From positions 1 through 33,332 of the forward strand of contig CAXNAD020000064.1 in assembly GCA_964200185.2 (NCBI GenBank): 33,332 nucleotides of DNA, read 5' to 3'. A program made the translations under genes and the position numbers. Positions 12,801 through 20,689 of this stretch are shown one piece after another. The DNA comes from Choristocarpus tenellus KU-1152. Its lineage: Eukaryota; Phaeophyceae. The stretch's first letter is position 1. The number at the start of each line of letters is the position of its first letter. The notes under the pieces were generated by a model, which worked only from the letters and a program-made list of their open reading frames with translations, did no database searches and was not told the DNA's origin.

Positions 12801-14002
12801 AAATACTAAGGAGTAGCAAGCAGCTATGAAACACCATAAGCACGCACCTATATTGGATGGATTCGAATCTTGTGTTGAGTATCAGATGTGTTTGCCCTGA
12901 TTGAAAGTATCTTAGAGGGTTTACGAGTTTTGCTCTGTTTGTCCGTTTGAGGCTTGACTTTCCACGGGTTTTATATAACACATTCCTACTCTGAAATGTT
13001 TCACAGTAGGTAAAACATACACATTATGAAAAGGTGTCCAGAACAAGGACGTTGACACATCTTAATAAACACGATAATAATAGCCAAAATTACATCAAAA
13101 TCGCAATATTGGATTTTGGCCCCCAAATGGACGCAGGTCTACCCTTTAAGATAATTTGACTCCTCAGGCCGCAAAATCCCTTTTCCCATCAATATATCCA
13201 TCTATATGCAAACCAGCCCTTAGAAGGTCCCATGCAACTGCCTAGAGATGTATCGCCCGTCACCTATGGTACAAACCAGTTGTGTCTCTTCCCTACTGTT
13301 CATTGGTGTGCATACCTCAAGTTCTCCAGACCACTCCTGGAGGTGTAGGGGCATCATATGCTAATCTTTTGCCACTCTTGTCCTGATAATGCTCTTGCCA
13401 TTTTTTTAGTCTTGACATTTCTCTTGTCCTAATGTCATCCCATTCACATTAGATCATACCATGACAAACGGAATGAGCTAATTGGGACTGGATCTTTTCA
13501 ACAAAATCCATGTTGCCTGTAAGAGCTCCGATTCTGAATAATAGCATCTGTGGTTTGTCCCTATGTCATGTTGGACAGGTCATAACCTTGATCCTGGGAA
13601 GTCAAGACATTGTTTGTCCTTTACTTCATTTGACAAACTATATGATTTGCTTCATCCTTTATTGTGATTGAGAATATGTGCTTAGTATCAATAATTCCAT
13701 CGACACTCCTCCTTACCTGCAGCTAAGTATTACAATAACAAGCATGCTTTGTTGCCCTCTTTCCTCAACAGGTCCTTGTGGATGAACTTCGACGGCCAGA
13801 ACTTGAGGATGCAGGGTCAGATCCTTTCCGAAGTTTGGCAACCATTTTGACTGAGCATGCAGGAGGAAAAAAGTCTGCAACAAACCGCCTTGCTGTCTTT
13901 AATAACCAACAATCCGTACCACACAGGGCTCCACCTGTAATGCAAAGTGTTGATGCATTGTTCACTACTGCTGCTTCAGATGGTGACAAGACTTTGAAGT
14001 GA
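718..14002 (+). CDS. Gene A: multi-exon FHA - 3x C2 - IQ repeat protein (about 2485 aa)
   Basis: I rebuilt this gene by joining open frames at splice sites. Exons: 718-828, 1152-1211, 1441-1595, 1691-1785, 2142-6580, 6815 (or 6821)-7768, 8857-8994, 9254-9547, 9845-9883, 10002-10343, 10873-11169, 12143-12271, 12466 (or 12409)-12639, 13772-14002. All phases agree and the total is divisible by three (7458 nt). Domains in order: FHA (about 19-115), C2 (145-298), three linker repeats (660-850), C2 (1013-1151), C2 (1357-1497), paired IQ motifs (1869-1909), a third IQ-like motif (about 1965), a charged helical region, and an IQ motif (2377-2400). FHA domains bind phosphothreonine, C2 domains bind lipid or protein, and IQ motifs bind calmodulin or EF-hand proteins, so a cytoplasmic or cytoskeletal scaffold is inferred. 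ATG 718 is chosen for its GGGCATGG context; an in-frame ATG at 640 would add 26 residues. I know no named family with this order. Two acceptors (6815/6821, 12409/12466) and the exon 4/5 junction are the weakest points. Confidence 0.82.
1152..1211 (+). CDS. Gene A exon 2: FHA core (S-x-x-H)
   Basis: A 60 nt exon encoding ELSHPSVSATHAEIIIEDNA. It carries the FHA S-A-T-H motif (residues 45-48) that contacts phosphothreonine. The acceptor follows a pyrimidine-rich stretch and CGAAG; the donor is GCG|gtaaga. Both junctions are phase 0. Confidence 0.82.
1441..1595 (+). CDS. Gene A exon 3: end of the FHA domain
   Basis: Begins IVLRDLNSKAGTFFLE and continues to EIEDGDWVRFGDDESELY. It matches the FHA pattern of D-L-x-S-x-x-G-T followed by L-x-D-G-D-x-V/I-x-F-G. 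The usual S-x-N-G-T asparagine is alanine here (S-K-A-G-T). The acceptor is ACACCAG|ATT and the donor CT|gtgagt (phase 2). Confidence 0.85.
1691..1785 (+). CDS. Gene A exon 4: linker after the FHA domain
   Basis: Completes the split leucine codon and reads VEVLRSPSYKDDAPGRD, a polar glycine-rich linker. The acceptor (TTCTCTCCAG|G) is strong. The donor GGAG|gtgggg at 1786 is chosen because its phase 1 fits the acceptor at 2141; the frame itself stays open to a stop at 1850-1852, so other donors are possible. Confidence 0.6.
2142..6580 (+). CDS. Gene A exon 5: giant exon with three C2 domains and linker repeats
   Basis: A 4439 nt exon. Three divergent C2 domains lie at nt 2153-2620, 4757-5172 and 5788-6210. 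Each has a V-x-V/M first strand, a DPYV- or NPYV-type loop, a shared S-T-V-x-x-G-G-x-x-C-x-W signature, a WNQE/NQE strand 6 and a closing RGRVRL-like strand. Acidic Ca2+-loop residues are only partly kept (one Asp in loop 1), so Ca2+-independent binding is possible. The linkers are long, acidic, Gly/Glu-rich and probably disordered. Acceptor AATATTAG|G at 2140-2141 is in phase with exon 4; an alternative upstream acceptor after CCAAAAGAG (about 1949) also fits. Donor GCT|gtaagt at 6581 is in phase with exon 6, and the frame stops at 6599-6601 if unspliced. Confidence 0.85.
2153..2620 (+). other. C2 domain 1 of gene A
   Basis: Residues about 145-298, starting RAVIVTVLSAQEL. Landmarks are FGQVKKGATQDPYVRL (loop 1), STVPQGGTNCTWGG, then VFNQETPDRSKDITIG (strand 6, loop 3) and RWIELTLRGKKRGRVRL (last strand). 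The order matches a C2 fold of about 130 residues. Several acidic Ca2+ ligands are absent. Confidence 0.75.
3697..4258 (+). repeat. Three-copy internal protein repeat (L-x-ASKGxGFLRDL motif)
   Basis: Three copies occur, each preceded by a serine/proline-rich stretch: LLASRGVGFLKDLLYQKK (about 3712-3765), LLASKGSGFLRDLLHQKK (about 3931-3984) and LSASKGAGFLRDLFIPKK (about 4205-4258). The full module, including an upstream 'E-E-S-M/I-V-x-S/A-P' element, is about 75-90 residues. The motif looks like a short amphipathic helix. No known domain is recognised; a repeated docking peptide is inferred. Confidence 0.7.
4757..5172 (+). other. C2 domain 2 of gene A
   Basis: Residues about 1013-1151. Landmarks are MVFVSVLKVEDLAE, FGRSQKGSTLDPYVKI, STVQGGGRECVWGR, VEVWNEESSDRDRDIIVG and VWVELSMKGKPRGRVKL. 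It is closest to C2-1 within this protein, which suggests internal duplication. Confidence 0.75.
5788..6210 (+). other. C2 domain 3 of gene A
   Basis: Residues about 1357-1497. Landmarks are LSVVIMKVHGLA, LGRPKVDTRLNPYVIL, STVWGGGKTCTWHG, VEVWNQESEGDIGANFIG and MEMRRRRKVRGRIKLKV. The loop-1 Asp-Pro is Asn-Pro here, which makes Ca2+ binding least likely in this copy. Confidence 0.72.
6815..7768 (+). CDS. Gene A exon 6: linker and two IQ motifs
   Basis: About 318 codons. The first 240 are a polar, probably disordered linker. Then come IQGAWRGHTARRSVRRLHRA and VQKVYRGYHGRKTF (nt about 7570-7680), two adjacent IQ motifs, followed by a basic helix rich in RRRR and EEEE. Acceptors at 6814 (ATGCAG|) and 6820 (TCTCAG|) are both in phase. 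The donor CAGCAG|GCAAGT at 7769 is a GC donor, preferred because phase 0 joins directly to exon 7. The unspliced frame runs to a stop at 7849. Confidence 0.78.
7769..8856 (+). other. Gene A intron 6 (GC-AG)
   Basis: 1088 bp intron starting GCAAGT and ending CTCCAG. It holds MITE-like copy A and a direct repeat near 8277-8304 (CATATGGTCATGATA twice). No other feature seen. Confidence 0.65.
8531..8774 (+). mobile_element. MITE-like element, family 1, copy A (in a gene A intron)
   Basis: 244 bp, starting GAGTGAAAGTAT and ending ATACCATGACTC. The core contains TTTGTCCGTTTGGGG and TTGGATTTTGGCC. Three more copies are at 12899-13162, 16214-16471 and 16504-16759. The left end here reads TTTTAGGGTTAGGG, telomere-like, where other copies have CTTAGAGGGTA. 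Confidence 0.75.
8857..8994 (+). CDS. Gene A exon 7: helical segment with an IQ-like motif
   Basis: 46 codons starting ELHLLQATPAVELLRTD and containing MARRIQHFWRQHSSAVQHRR, a weaker IQ motif. The acceptor follows TTTTCCATCTCCAG; the donor is GTT|gtaagg. Both junctions are phase 0. Confidence 0.8.
9254..9547 (+). CDS. Gene A exon 8: basic helical segment
   Basis: 98 codons. A cysteine- and proline-containing start (PLLCPVPPLSMRCSHP) is followed by a helix such as LANLQQRVMARTTAKEQLRR. The acceptor AGCCCACAG|C is phase 0. A closer TTTTTTGCAG acceptor at 9227 has the wrong phase and would place telomere-like GGTTAGGGTTAG in the exon. Donor GAG|gtaggt. Confidence 0.72.
9845..9883 (+). CDS. Gene A exon 9: 39 nt micro-exon (probable)
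   Basis: Encodes DQNLKNANNMQLE between CCCTGCAAG| and GAG|GCAAGA, a second GC donor. It is phase 0 on both sides, so it can be included or skipped without changing frame. The sequence is helix-compatible like its neighbours. Skipping is equally possible, so confidence is moderate. Confidence 0.5.
10002..10343 (+). CDS. Gene A exon 10: alanine/arginine helix and basic linker
   Basis: 114 codons. It opens with ARHLVAALHAAEPARAAAAK, an Ala/Arg-rich helix, continues with a predicted helix (HLNSFRQLQEELL), then a Ser/Pro/Thr-rich linker ending SRSMSAQHGTYK. Acceptor CTTCAG|G, donor AAG|gtatgg, both phase 0. Confidence 0.78.
10873..11169 (+). CDS. Gene A exon 11: polar low-similarity segment
   Basis: 99 codons starting WWSTSLPADVGADGPIDIRG, with a His/Asp/Glu-rich middle (KHDHDCDESDEAS). 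Acceptor AAAAACTCAG|T and donor GAG|gtagga, both phase 0. No domain is recognised. The exon assignment rests on the open frame, splice sites and phase. Confidence 0.68.
11242..11421 (-). mobile_element. MITE-like element, family 2, copy 2 (in a gene A intron)
   Basis: About 180 bp, the reverse complement of 63-240 with scattered differences. The ends are TCGAAGTATC and GATACTTTGGATC. A G8 run marks one side and a C7 run the other, as in copy 1. Confidence 0.7.
11527..11556 (+). repeat. Interstitial telomere-type repeat, (TTAGGG)5
   Basis: Five exact TTAGGG units inside gene A intron 11, 106 bp downstream of a MITE-like element. Shorter TTAGGG/CCCTAA runs occur at 8545-8555, 9226-9238, 23976-23992, 28144-28157 and 31270-31294, all in introns. 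Confidence 0.9.
12143..12271 (+). CDS. Gene A exon 12: charged coiled-coil-like helix
   Basis: 43 codons, including FKELLERVKTGSALRSKAVD then a run rich in E, R and A. It has the heptad-like charge pattern of a coiled coil or IQ-flanking helix. Acceptor CCATTTTAAG|G, donor CAG|gtacaa, both phase 0. Confidence 0.8.
12466..12639 (+). CDS. Gene A exon 13: IQ motif
   Basis: 58 codons, with AVKIQACARGVLGRRRAAVL at nt about 12547-12606, a clean IQ motif (IQxxxRGxxxRR). Acceptor AACACCAG| at 12465 is used here. An in-phase upstream acceptor at 12408 (TTGTGCAG|) would add 19 residues. Donor CAG|gtgctt. Confidence 0.75.
12899..13162 (+). mobile_element. MITE-like element, family 1, copy B (in a gene A intron)
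   Basis: 264 bp, starting GATTGAAAGTATCTTAGAGG and ending TAAGATAATTTGACTC. The interior has an inverted CCTACTCTGAAATG / TTTCACAGTAGG hairpin and AACACGATAATAATAGCCAA. No open frame. It lies in intron 13 of gene A. Confidence 0.8.
13772..14002 (+). CDS. Gene A exon 14: C-terminus and stop
   Basis: 76 codons plus TGA. It starts VLVDELRRPELEDAG and ends SDGDKTLK. Acceptor TTTCCTCAACAG|G with a good pyrimidine tract, phase 0 with exon 13. No domain is recognised. Confidence 0.75.
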   Translation, partial: VLVDELRRPELEDAGSDPFRSLATILTEHAGGKKSATNRLAVFNNQQSVPHRAPPVMQSVDALFTTAASDGDKTLK

Positions 14003-16213
14003 AATTGACAGAGGAGAGAGGTCGCTTGCCTTTTCCAACGGCGTCTCTTGTTGGCTGGAGGAGTGGCCTGGAGGGGACTGTACTTGGTCTTGACTCATTA
14101 ATGACATGCACAGAGCTCTATGTCATACACAGCAGTAGGGTTAACTCGACTGTGGATTGACATGGAGTCTCCCTTGGATGGCGTTTTTTCCCCTGGCTTG
14201 TCACAACATCAAGGTTGCTCCATTTTCCCACAACAGCAGCGCCATCAGTGTTGATACTATTGAAGGCAATTTTAGATGGCATAACTCGTGATTCCAACTG
14301 AGATGGACTTAGGAGAGTTGCTTTGAGGTTTGGGGAGCCCATTCATGTAATCACCTTATGAAACGCCAAGATGCAGTTCACATTATTGCCAAGGGATACA
14401 GAGTGGTCAGCAAGCAAGTTTTGTAACAAGGGATGGGAAATATCGATACGTTGTGCTTGATAGTATATACGTTTTCTTAGATACTCTTAACTCTTGAGTT
14501 CAGCCAGATCCATACGTTTATTCTACTATGTACTGGGAACAACAATGTTCTCCTTACTAATACTGAGTTTAGACTATCATTTTATAAAACTTTCATGTTC
14601 TTAGTACAAACACTTCAGTATTCGTACCACAAAGAATATTCCAAGGTTGTTCCTCAACCCCTCCCGCATATACTACACTCAAGATTGGGGGGAAGACTTC
14701 TGATTTCAGTCCCGTTGCAATAGGCATGTCCCTCTGTTGGTAGAGTCTGTTGTTCAGAGTCTTATTATTTGGCGAGGAACGAACTCTGGTCAGAAGAAGG
14801 GGCTTAGACATGTGGATATTATTAAGGCGACTCTGAAATGAGCACTACAAGCTGTGATGATGAAGATTCTTAGCCTTGTCAGATATTCGTCGAATTCATA
14901 GCCATGCCAATATTGAGGGTGTTGGAGGGGAATCGGATGGGAAATGCACAATTTTGGCATATTTTGTGTATATTATAGGTTCTTACTTTTGTTGTTCTTG
15001 CAATGTCCGTTACTGCTCTAGATGACAAGTATATGGACCCTGATGTTGCTAATTGCATGCCTGTGTGCTCTTGATGGTGCTGTTGATGGTGTTCTCGATT
15101 GGATAGCACAGTATCTATTTGCTTTTGGATGATAAGTAATACTATATTTTGGAGTCAGGTGTCAAAACTTCAAGCACCAGGCATACATATCTGAGTGATA
15201 TTACTAATAGGACCCCTTTAGGCAAAAGTCTGTACTGGCTGCAATAATTCACCCTCCATTTGCTGTTCAATAGATCTCAAGTCGTGTGCAGCAAGTAGTT
15301 AATGTCAACACAAGCTATCTCAGGCTTGGTTGTAAAGTCAGAAAAGTTGTTGTTGACATGTTTCCTATTGGACCAAACCGATTCAGTGAGGGTTTGCTTG
15401 GAGTCTCCAATGCGGTGAAGAAGCCTCAAAGGTAGTTGATGTTTGAGTGGGTCAAATTCCTTCAAAGGGGAACGTTACCCTGCGGGGTCCATCACCTGCC
15501 ATGGGATTACAGCAGCATTGCTTCACACTTTCGGCAACCTAATACTTGTATAACGAAGGTAACATTCTAGTCTTGTAGGCAATGAAGCAATACCCAGACA
15601 ATGTACCTTACAGAGCAAATAGGCTCACATGTTGTTCTGACAGTGGATGTTCCCTGGCAAACTGTATCAACCATTGTGATGGGTGATACACAGAAAATAG
15701 TCCTGAGTCTTTGATGATGGTTGTGATGACGAGAGAATTGCCCCAGGTGTTATCCTGGATGACACATGTACTCCAAATGGTTCCAAATATCGCCCTGGTC
15801 AGAGAGAAATTGGCCCCAAGCTCTACCTTTTCCAGTTAATGTAGATGCCCCCAGGAACTAGGGTATATTGCCTAGATAATACGAGGATTTGCACCAAACA
15901 AGTTCATTGATGGACAAGTGACACACTCAAGCTCCGTTTGTATACACTTCTATTCAATATAACACACCTGAAGTTATGGTATTCTTTTTGGCAATACTAC
16001 ATGCTGGATGGCTCCTCATCCCTGCTGGCACATCGGGTGCAACACACACTCTGATACAATTAACCTTTCCCAGGACTGGTACATATTCCTTTTCATTCCT
16101 GTCTCTCTCTTGATGCTTGCTTTGTTCTGCAATGCTGGATATTTACCTTTAACTACTCTGATAGATGACAAGGTGTAGATGTCATTCTCACAGACCACTA
16201 TTTGGATACTTTA
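14003..16213. other. Intergenic stretch with no supported gene
   Basis: 2.2 kb downstream of gene A. Only short open frames occur, mostly on the minus strand (14118-14342, 14593-14811, 14879-15109, 15277-15465). None has a recognisable domain or clear splice partners. Minus-strand translation near 15700-15850 reads as longer open pieces broken by stops, which could be a decayed element, but I cannot identify it. Confidence 0.4.
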
Positions 16214-16471
16214 GAGTGAAAGTATCTTAGAGGGTACGAGTTTTACCCTGTTTGTCCATTTGGGGCTTGGCTTCCCATGTTTTTTTAATCACATTTTCCT
16301 ACTCCAAAATGTTTAGGAGGAGGTAAAATGTATACGTTATGAAAAGGTGTGTCCAAAACATAGATGTTGACACTTCGTATCAAACAAAATAACCAAAATT
16401 ACATCAAAATCGTAAAATTGGATTTTGACCCCCAAATGGACGTGGCGCTACCCTCTAAGATACTTTGAATC
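16214..16471 (+). mobile_element. MITE-like element, family 1, copy C
   Basis: 258 bp with ends GAGTGAAAGTATCTTAGAGG and CTCTAAGATACTTTGAATC. TTTA flanks both sides (16210-16213 and 16472-16475), a probable 4 bp target-site duplication. Confidence 0.82.
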
Positions 16472-16503
16472 TTTATGCCCACTGCCAATTTGCAGATCTT
16501 GAT

Positions 16504-16759
16504 GAGTCAAATTATCTTAAAGGGTAGACCTGCGTCCGTTTGGGGGCCAAAATCCAATGTTGCGATTTGACGTAATTTTGGCTATCGTGTTGGTTAGGAA
16601 GTGTCAACATCCTTGTTCCGGACAACTTTTCATAATGTATATGTTTTACCTACTGTGAAACATTTCAGAGTAGGAATGTGTTATATAAAACCTGTGGGAA
16701 ACCAAGCTCCAAAAGGACAAACAGAGCAAAAACTCGTACCCTCTAAGATACTTTCAATC
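16504..16759 (-). mobile_element. MITE-like element, family 1, copy D (inverted beside copy C)
   Basis: 256 bp, the reverse complement of copies B and C, 32 bp from copy C. TGAT flanks both sides (16500-16503 and 16760-16763), a probable 4 bp target-site duplication. It is closest to copy B, sharing the TCTACCCTTTAAGATAATTT end. Confidence 0.82.
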
Positions 16760-18728
16760 TGATGTGAGGGGGAATTGAACCAATATACAAGGGAGCACAA
16801 CATACATAACAGAAGGAAGTCTCTATTCCTTGCAATTCAAGTTCTTTATATACAGTTGTAGTAGTAATTGCATTATCTTGAAAAAAGAAATATTCTTGTA
16901 TTGTATCTTGAAACACGAAGCATATGTCAAACGTATGATGATACGCATATCTGGTACTCCTAGACTGGTACAATGAACATGGGCCTAGAAACAACGAAGG
17001 GAAGAGTCCCATGAGACAGTCAGGCCCCACCTCGCCCACTCACATGATGCCTTGAGCTTTAGAATATATTCTCTGCCGAAATGGGGCTATTTGTGCCATT
17101 GTGGACTCGACCTGTGGCAAATGCGCTGTTACTGCTCCATTCCTGGTGAACCCCCCTCCCCATCCTGTCCCCCTCCTATTTTATATACCCATCATATTAG
17201 TGCTCGCTCAACCAGAAATTGATCTGCCTGTGTGCCGATGCCTAAGGCTTTCCACTGCAAAGGTGTCGAGGTCAGAATCATGAGGGCCAATAGATCTCAT
17301 GTTGCCATTGCACTTGCAGGCCTCATCTACACCAGTAGGGATGGGGTTGTTTAATGAAAAAGTGTCAATACTACGAGGTTAATATGCAGTGCCTGGATAT
17401 GCTGTGTGCATAAGCATGCAAGACAATGTTATACTCTGGAGTATGTCATATAATAATATGACACAGGAAGTAACACGGACTTTGTTGTGTTGTCCATTGT
17501 TTTCTTGTTTTTTTCTTCTTTCCTTCATCTCGACACCACTTTCAAAATACCAGTGGACATGCCATCATACATAATACGATATCCCATTCGTGGAACTTGG
17601 CCCGATTTTTCTTTATGTCTAGGGATCGGGCCTTGGTACTAGTCTTGGAGTTCTTTCAAAGGGATTGGTAGGTACACCAGGAGACCAGATGGCCGAACCT
17701 TCTTTGCTGTGTTCATATCCCCCAATAACCAACCCCCTTTGCATTTTTTTAATTTCTTCTCCCACATTTCTTCCATCTCTAGTTTTCTCCACGTTACAGA
17801 ACCTCTGACCGTGCGTTTAAGAAGATCAAATTATAGTATTGCGTCACACAACAGGAAATGTACTATATATGTGTCATTGCGTCCAGTAAATTATTGATAG
17901 TCGAAATACCTCTAATTTTGGTTTGTTTATCGGCAGGCCTTCACTGTAAGCAATGCAGGCTCTGTTGTTGACATGTGCGTTGTATTCTTTGACACGGAAG
18001 TTGTTTCTTTATGCTCTCTCCATGACATCCTTTAGAATGCATGATGATGCAACGATGCTTGAAGATATGACCGATAGACGTTGTCATGAGATAAGAAACA
18101 ATGCGAAATGATACAAATAACAAATAACAAAAAGCGACGTGAATAATGATACAATACTCAAGAGTCAAGTTCGAAAGACTAAAAAGGTATCAGTACCAGC
18201 ATCAACAGCCCCAGCAAGAAATTGTTCACTGACATGCTCACATAGAATCCACATACAACCACACATCACGAAAAGAAGGCCAAGTCCTATAACCCACAAA
18301 CACATGCAAAGGATTCTAGGTCAGGCCTCAATCTCAATCCAAACCTCATCGGGCAGTGTCATGGGTGATTTGGTATGACTGTAACCACTTTCGTGTGGTG
18401 AGCTGCAACTGGTTCGGTCTCCCTGTAGCATGCCTCACGTGCATGAAGTGTTTGGTTGCCACTTCTGGATGGCAATATGGTATTATAGTGCACATAAGAC
18501 AGGTCTTTCCTATAATATTACAGGGTGAGTGGTACTTCTGTGTCGAAAGGTTGCACTAACAAAAAAATCAGCAAGTAGAGGTTTAACTGCAATTTTTGCT
18601 ATTTTTTCCTACCAGTATTACATATTTCGAGTGGAAAGAGACGGTAGATCATAGGTTCACGTCACCGATAGAATATGGTCGGTTCCCCAAGAATGTAATG
18701 AATGGTTGAAGAACTTCCCGATGATAAA
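16760..18728. other. Intergenic stretch with no supported gene
   Basis: About 2 kb with scattered short frames on both strands and no recognisable domain, RNA gene or clear repeat. Pyrimidine-rich tracts near 17500-17530 and 17750 could serve splice sites, but no exon is supported. Confidence 0.35.
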
Positions 18729-18888
18729 CCAAAGAAGGCAGATAAAGGGAGACCCAGAGAAAAATTGGTGATGTTTCAAAGACGATCTTAGAAGTTTTAA
18801 TATCATTGATGCAGGTGATCAGTTCACTTGCACAAGACTCCTACAGGTCGAGCAGATGTACGTGTGGAGGTTGGAGCTAAAGGCTTAA
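18729..18888 (+). pseudogene. Decayed non-LTR retrotransposon reverse transcriptase C-terminal tail
   Basis: One frame reads KKADKGRPREK; a frameshift then gives CFKDDLRSFNIIDAGD and LLQVEQMYVWRLELKA before TAA. This resembles the 'K-R/G-R-P-x-x-x-W-x-D-D-L-x-x-x-G/N-I ... W-R' tail of non-LTR (LINE) reverse transcriptases. A frameshift and internal stop show it is dead. The match is a short motif seen by eye, so confidence is low to moderate. Confidence 0.35.
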
Positions 18889-19077
18889 TGGAATCCTGGC
18901 ATACTGCCGGGTGAGGTCAAAACAGCCACAGTTCATCACGTGAAAGTGTCGTGGCCACCAACCTCGCGTGATAGCATCAGCTGATCTTCCAAATTCAAAA
19001 CAAATCCTTTTCTCTGTGGACTTAAAAAGATCTTCCAAATTGTTTTTCTTTTGAACTTCACTTCAAATTGATGTTGT

Positions 19078-19575
19078 GATGGTCAACGTGAATTCAGTGA
19101 ATGTAATGTAATGGCAGTGGTCGACCATGACTTGTGAAGAACACTGAAGGTTGGTAAGAGGTGAGTGAGCTATGGTTGAAATGGATGGTGAAAGTCTGGT
19201 GAGTGCAAGGTGATGACGCAAGATAAATGAGATGCAATTGAAATGCATAATGTTCATTCCCCAAATGGAACGTAATGGAAGTGAAGGACCGTGGCATGGT
19301 GGACATGTTTTGAATGTGGAAGGAATATTGAAGTGTTGTGGAGATAGTCAATATGGGTGGAATTGCATGGTGTGATATGTATGGGGACCGCAGTAGAAGA
19401 CTGAATGGTACGATATGAAATACTACGGAAACGACCAACGTGATTTCAGTGGATGCAATGTGGAGACAGCGGTCGACCATGGTTTTTGAAGAGCACAGCA
19501 CATTGTAGAGGGTGTGAACTGTTGGTATTGGTGAGGTAAGATGCGCGAGGAGATGATTTCTTTCTGTTTCTGCGT
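19078..19575. repeat. Diverged tandem duplication, about 350 bp period
   Basis: Segments near 19084-19145 and 19437-19498 align well (CAACGTGAATTCAGTGAATG vs CAACGTGATTTCAGTGGATG, then GGTCGACCATG in both). A partial third unit lies near 19261-19320. The region is open on the minus strand (161 codons at 19094-19579) but His/Thr/Ser-rich and probably non-coding. Confidence 0.55.
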
Positions 19576-20666
19576 TCATTTAGTTCAGATGCTCTTGTCC
19601 TTATGGCTGATATCACCTCCATTCATGAAGGCATGTTGGGTTTAGAAGGTGTCTGTGGTAGTGGGAAGTACAAACTAGCAGTGTGCTACAGTCGAATTGC
19701 CCCACAGAGATCAACATTACGATCTGTGACATCTCTCCTACTGTAGTAGAAAGGCGTAGAGTTGGATCAGGATGCATACCAAAAAGGAGGATTTACGGCC
19801 AAGGTGAGGCCATGCCGACTTTTATCTAGGACAGAATATTGGTGGCGATTGGAGCGGGGAATCCACAAAACTATCGTGATATGTAGCACCCCTGCGGCTG
19901 CATCAACCACTCTTGTGTTTAGGCAACTTCCTAGAGGTGACGAGTTCACTTTGAACATGAGAGAGGAAGTGATATAGTTTCGAGGGCATGCTTTCTGAGA
20001 GTTCGGGCAAAATAAACCCTAACGTTCTAGCCTTAAAAATATTCTGATTCGCTCAGTCCAACATTCCCTCTGGAATGGACCTGCTCCGCAAGGTGTCGGA
20101 AGTCCAGAAGACCAGTCTACAATCTCAATGCTCTGACTCCTTGATCATCTTCTCAACTTCATCTCTGACTCGCTCTACCTCCATGCTTATTCTACTGAGC
20201 ATGAGAAACGTTGCCTGCACAATGGTGCACTTATAGATTCACGGTGACTTTTGCTTCTAGTCTCTATCATGTCCAAACCTTGCTTAGTTGGACACACCAG
20301 TGCTGTCTTCGATCATCTCTACCCCTTCTCCAAACAACTTCGTTGAGGTATGTATTATTTGATGGTCAACGTGGACAAGGTAACTTATACCTCTATATCT
20401 CCACGTTTAGGGGACAGTGCGAGGTTACCACCTTCTACTCTCAGGGTTTAGGGGCAAGGACTGTTTAATGAATCAATCGATAAATCAATCAATTACCTAA
20501 AACGTACCAAAAATCCCGTAATAAAATCCTGTCGCTTTGTCCCGTCCAACATTCTTGTAAAGTTGAAAGTTGGTGGAAGGTTACGGTCGGTCAAAATGAC
20601 CTAAATCACATAGGAGTCAGTGTGAAGGAGCGTAACGGAGAGGGAGGAAGAGGTGGATCCGGTGTC
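19576..20666. other. Unassigned stretch upstream of gene B
   Basis: It may hold the promoter or 5' UTR exons of gene B. A 47-codon frame starts at ATG 19603. Short open frames follow at 19762-19977 and 20211-20468. A degenerate AATCAATCGATAAATCAATC tract near 20470-20490 resembles a retroelement tail. None of these has a recognisable domain. Confidence 0.35.
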
Positions 20667-20689
20667 ATGAAGGATAGGGACTTCTTCTG
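20667..20689 (+). CDS. Gene B exon 1: putative start MKDRDFFW
   Basis: The frame is open from 20484 with ATG at 20667 as its only Met (context GTCATGA with G at -3). Donor TTCTG|gtgaat leaves two bases that the first base of the next exon completes to Trp. The result, DFFWRFSVAVCRRPR, is a normal lead-in to an RND first helix. An upstream exon cannot be excluded. Confidence 0.6.

Noticed and set aside
19603-19746. 47-codon frame from ATG 19603 as a possible first exon of gene B
   Set aside because: It ends in a stop, has no convincing donor leading to the TM1 exon, and shows no signal peptide or NPC1 N-terminal cysteine pattern.
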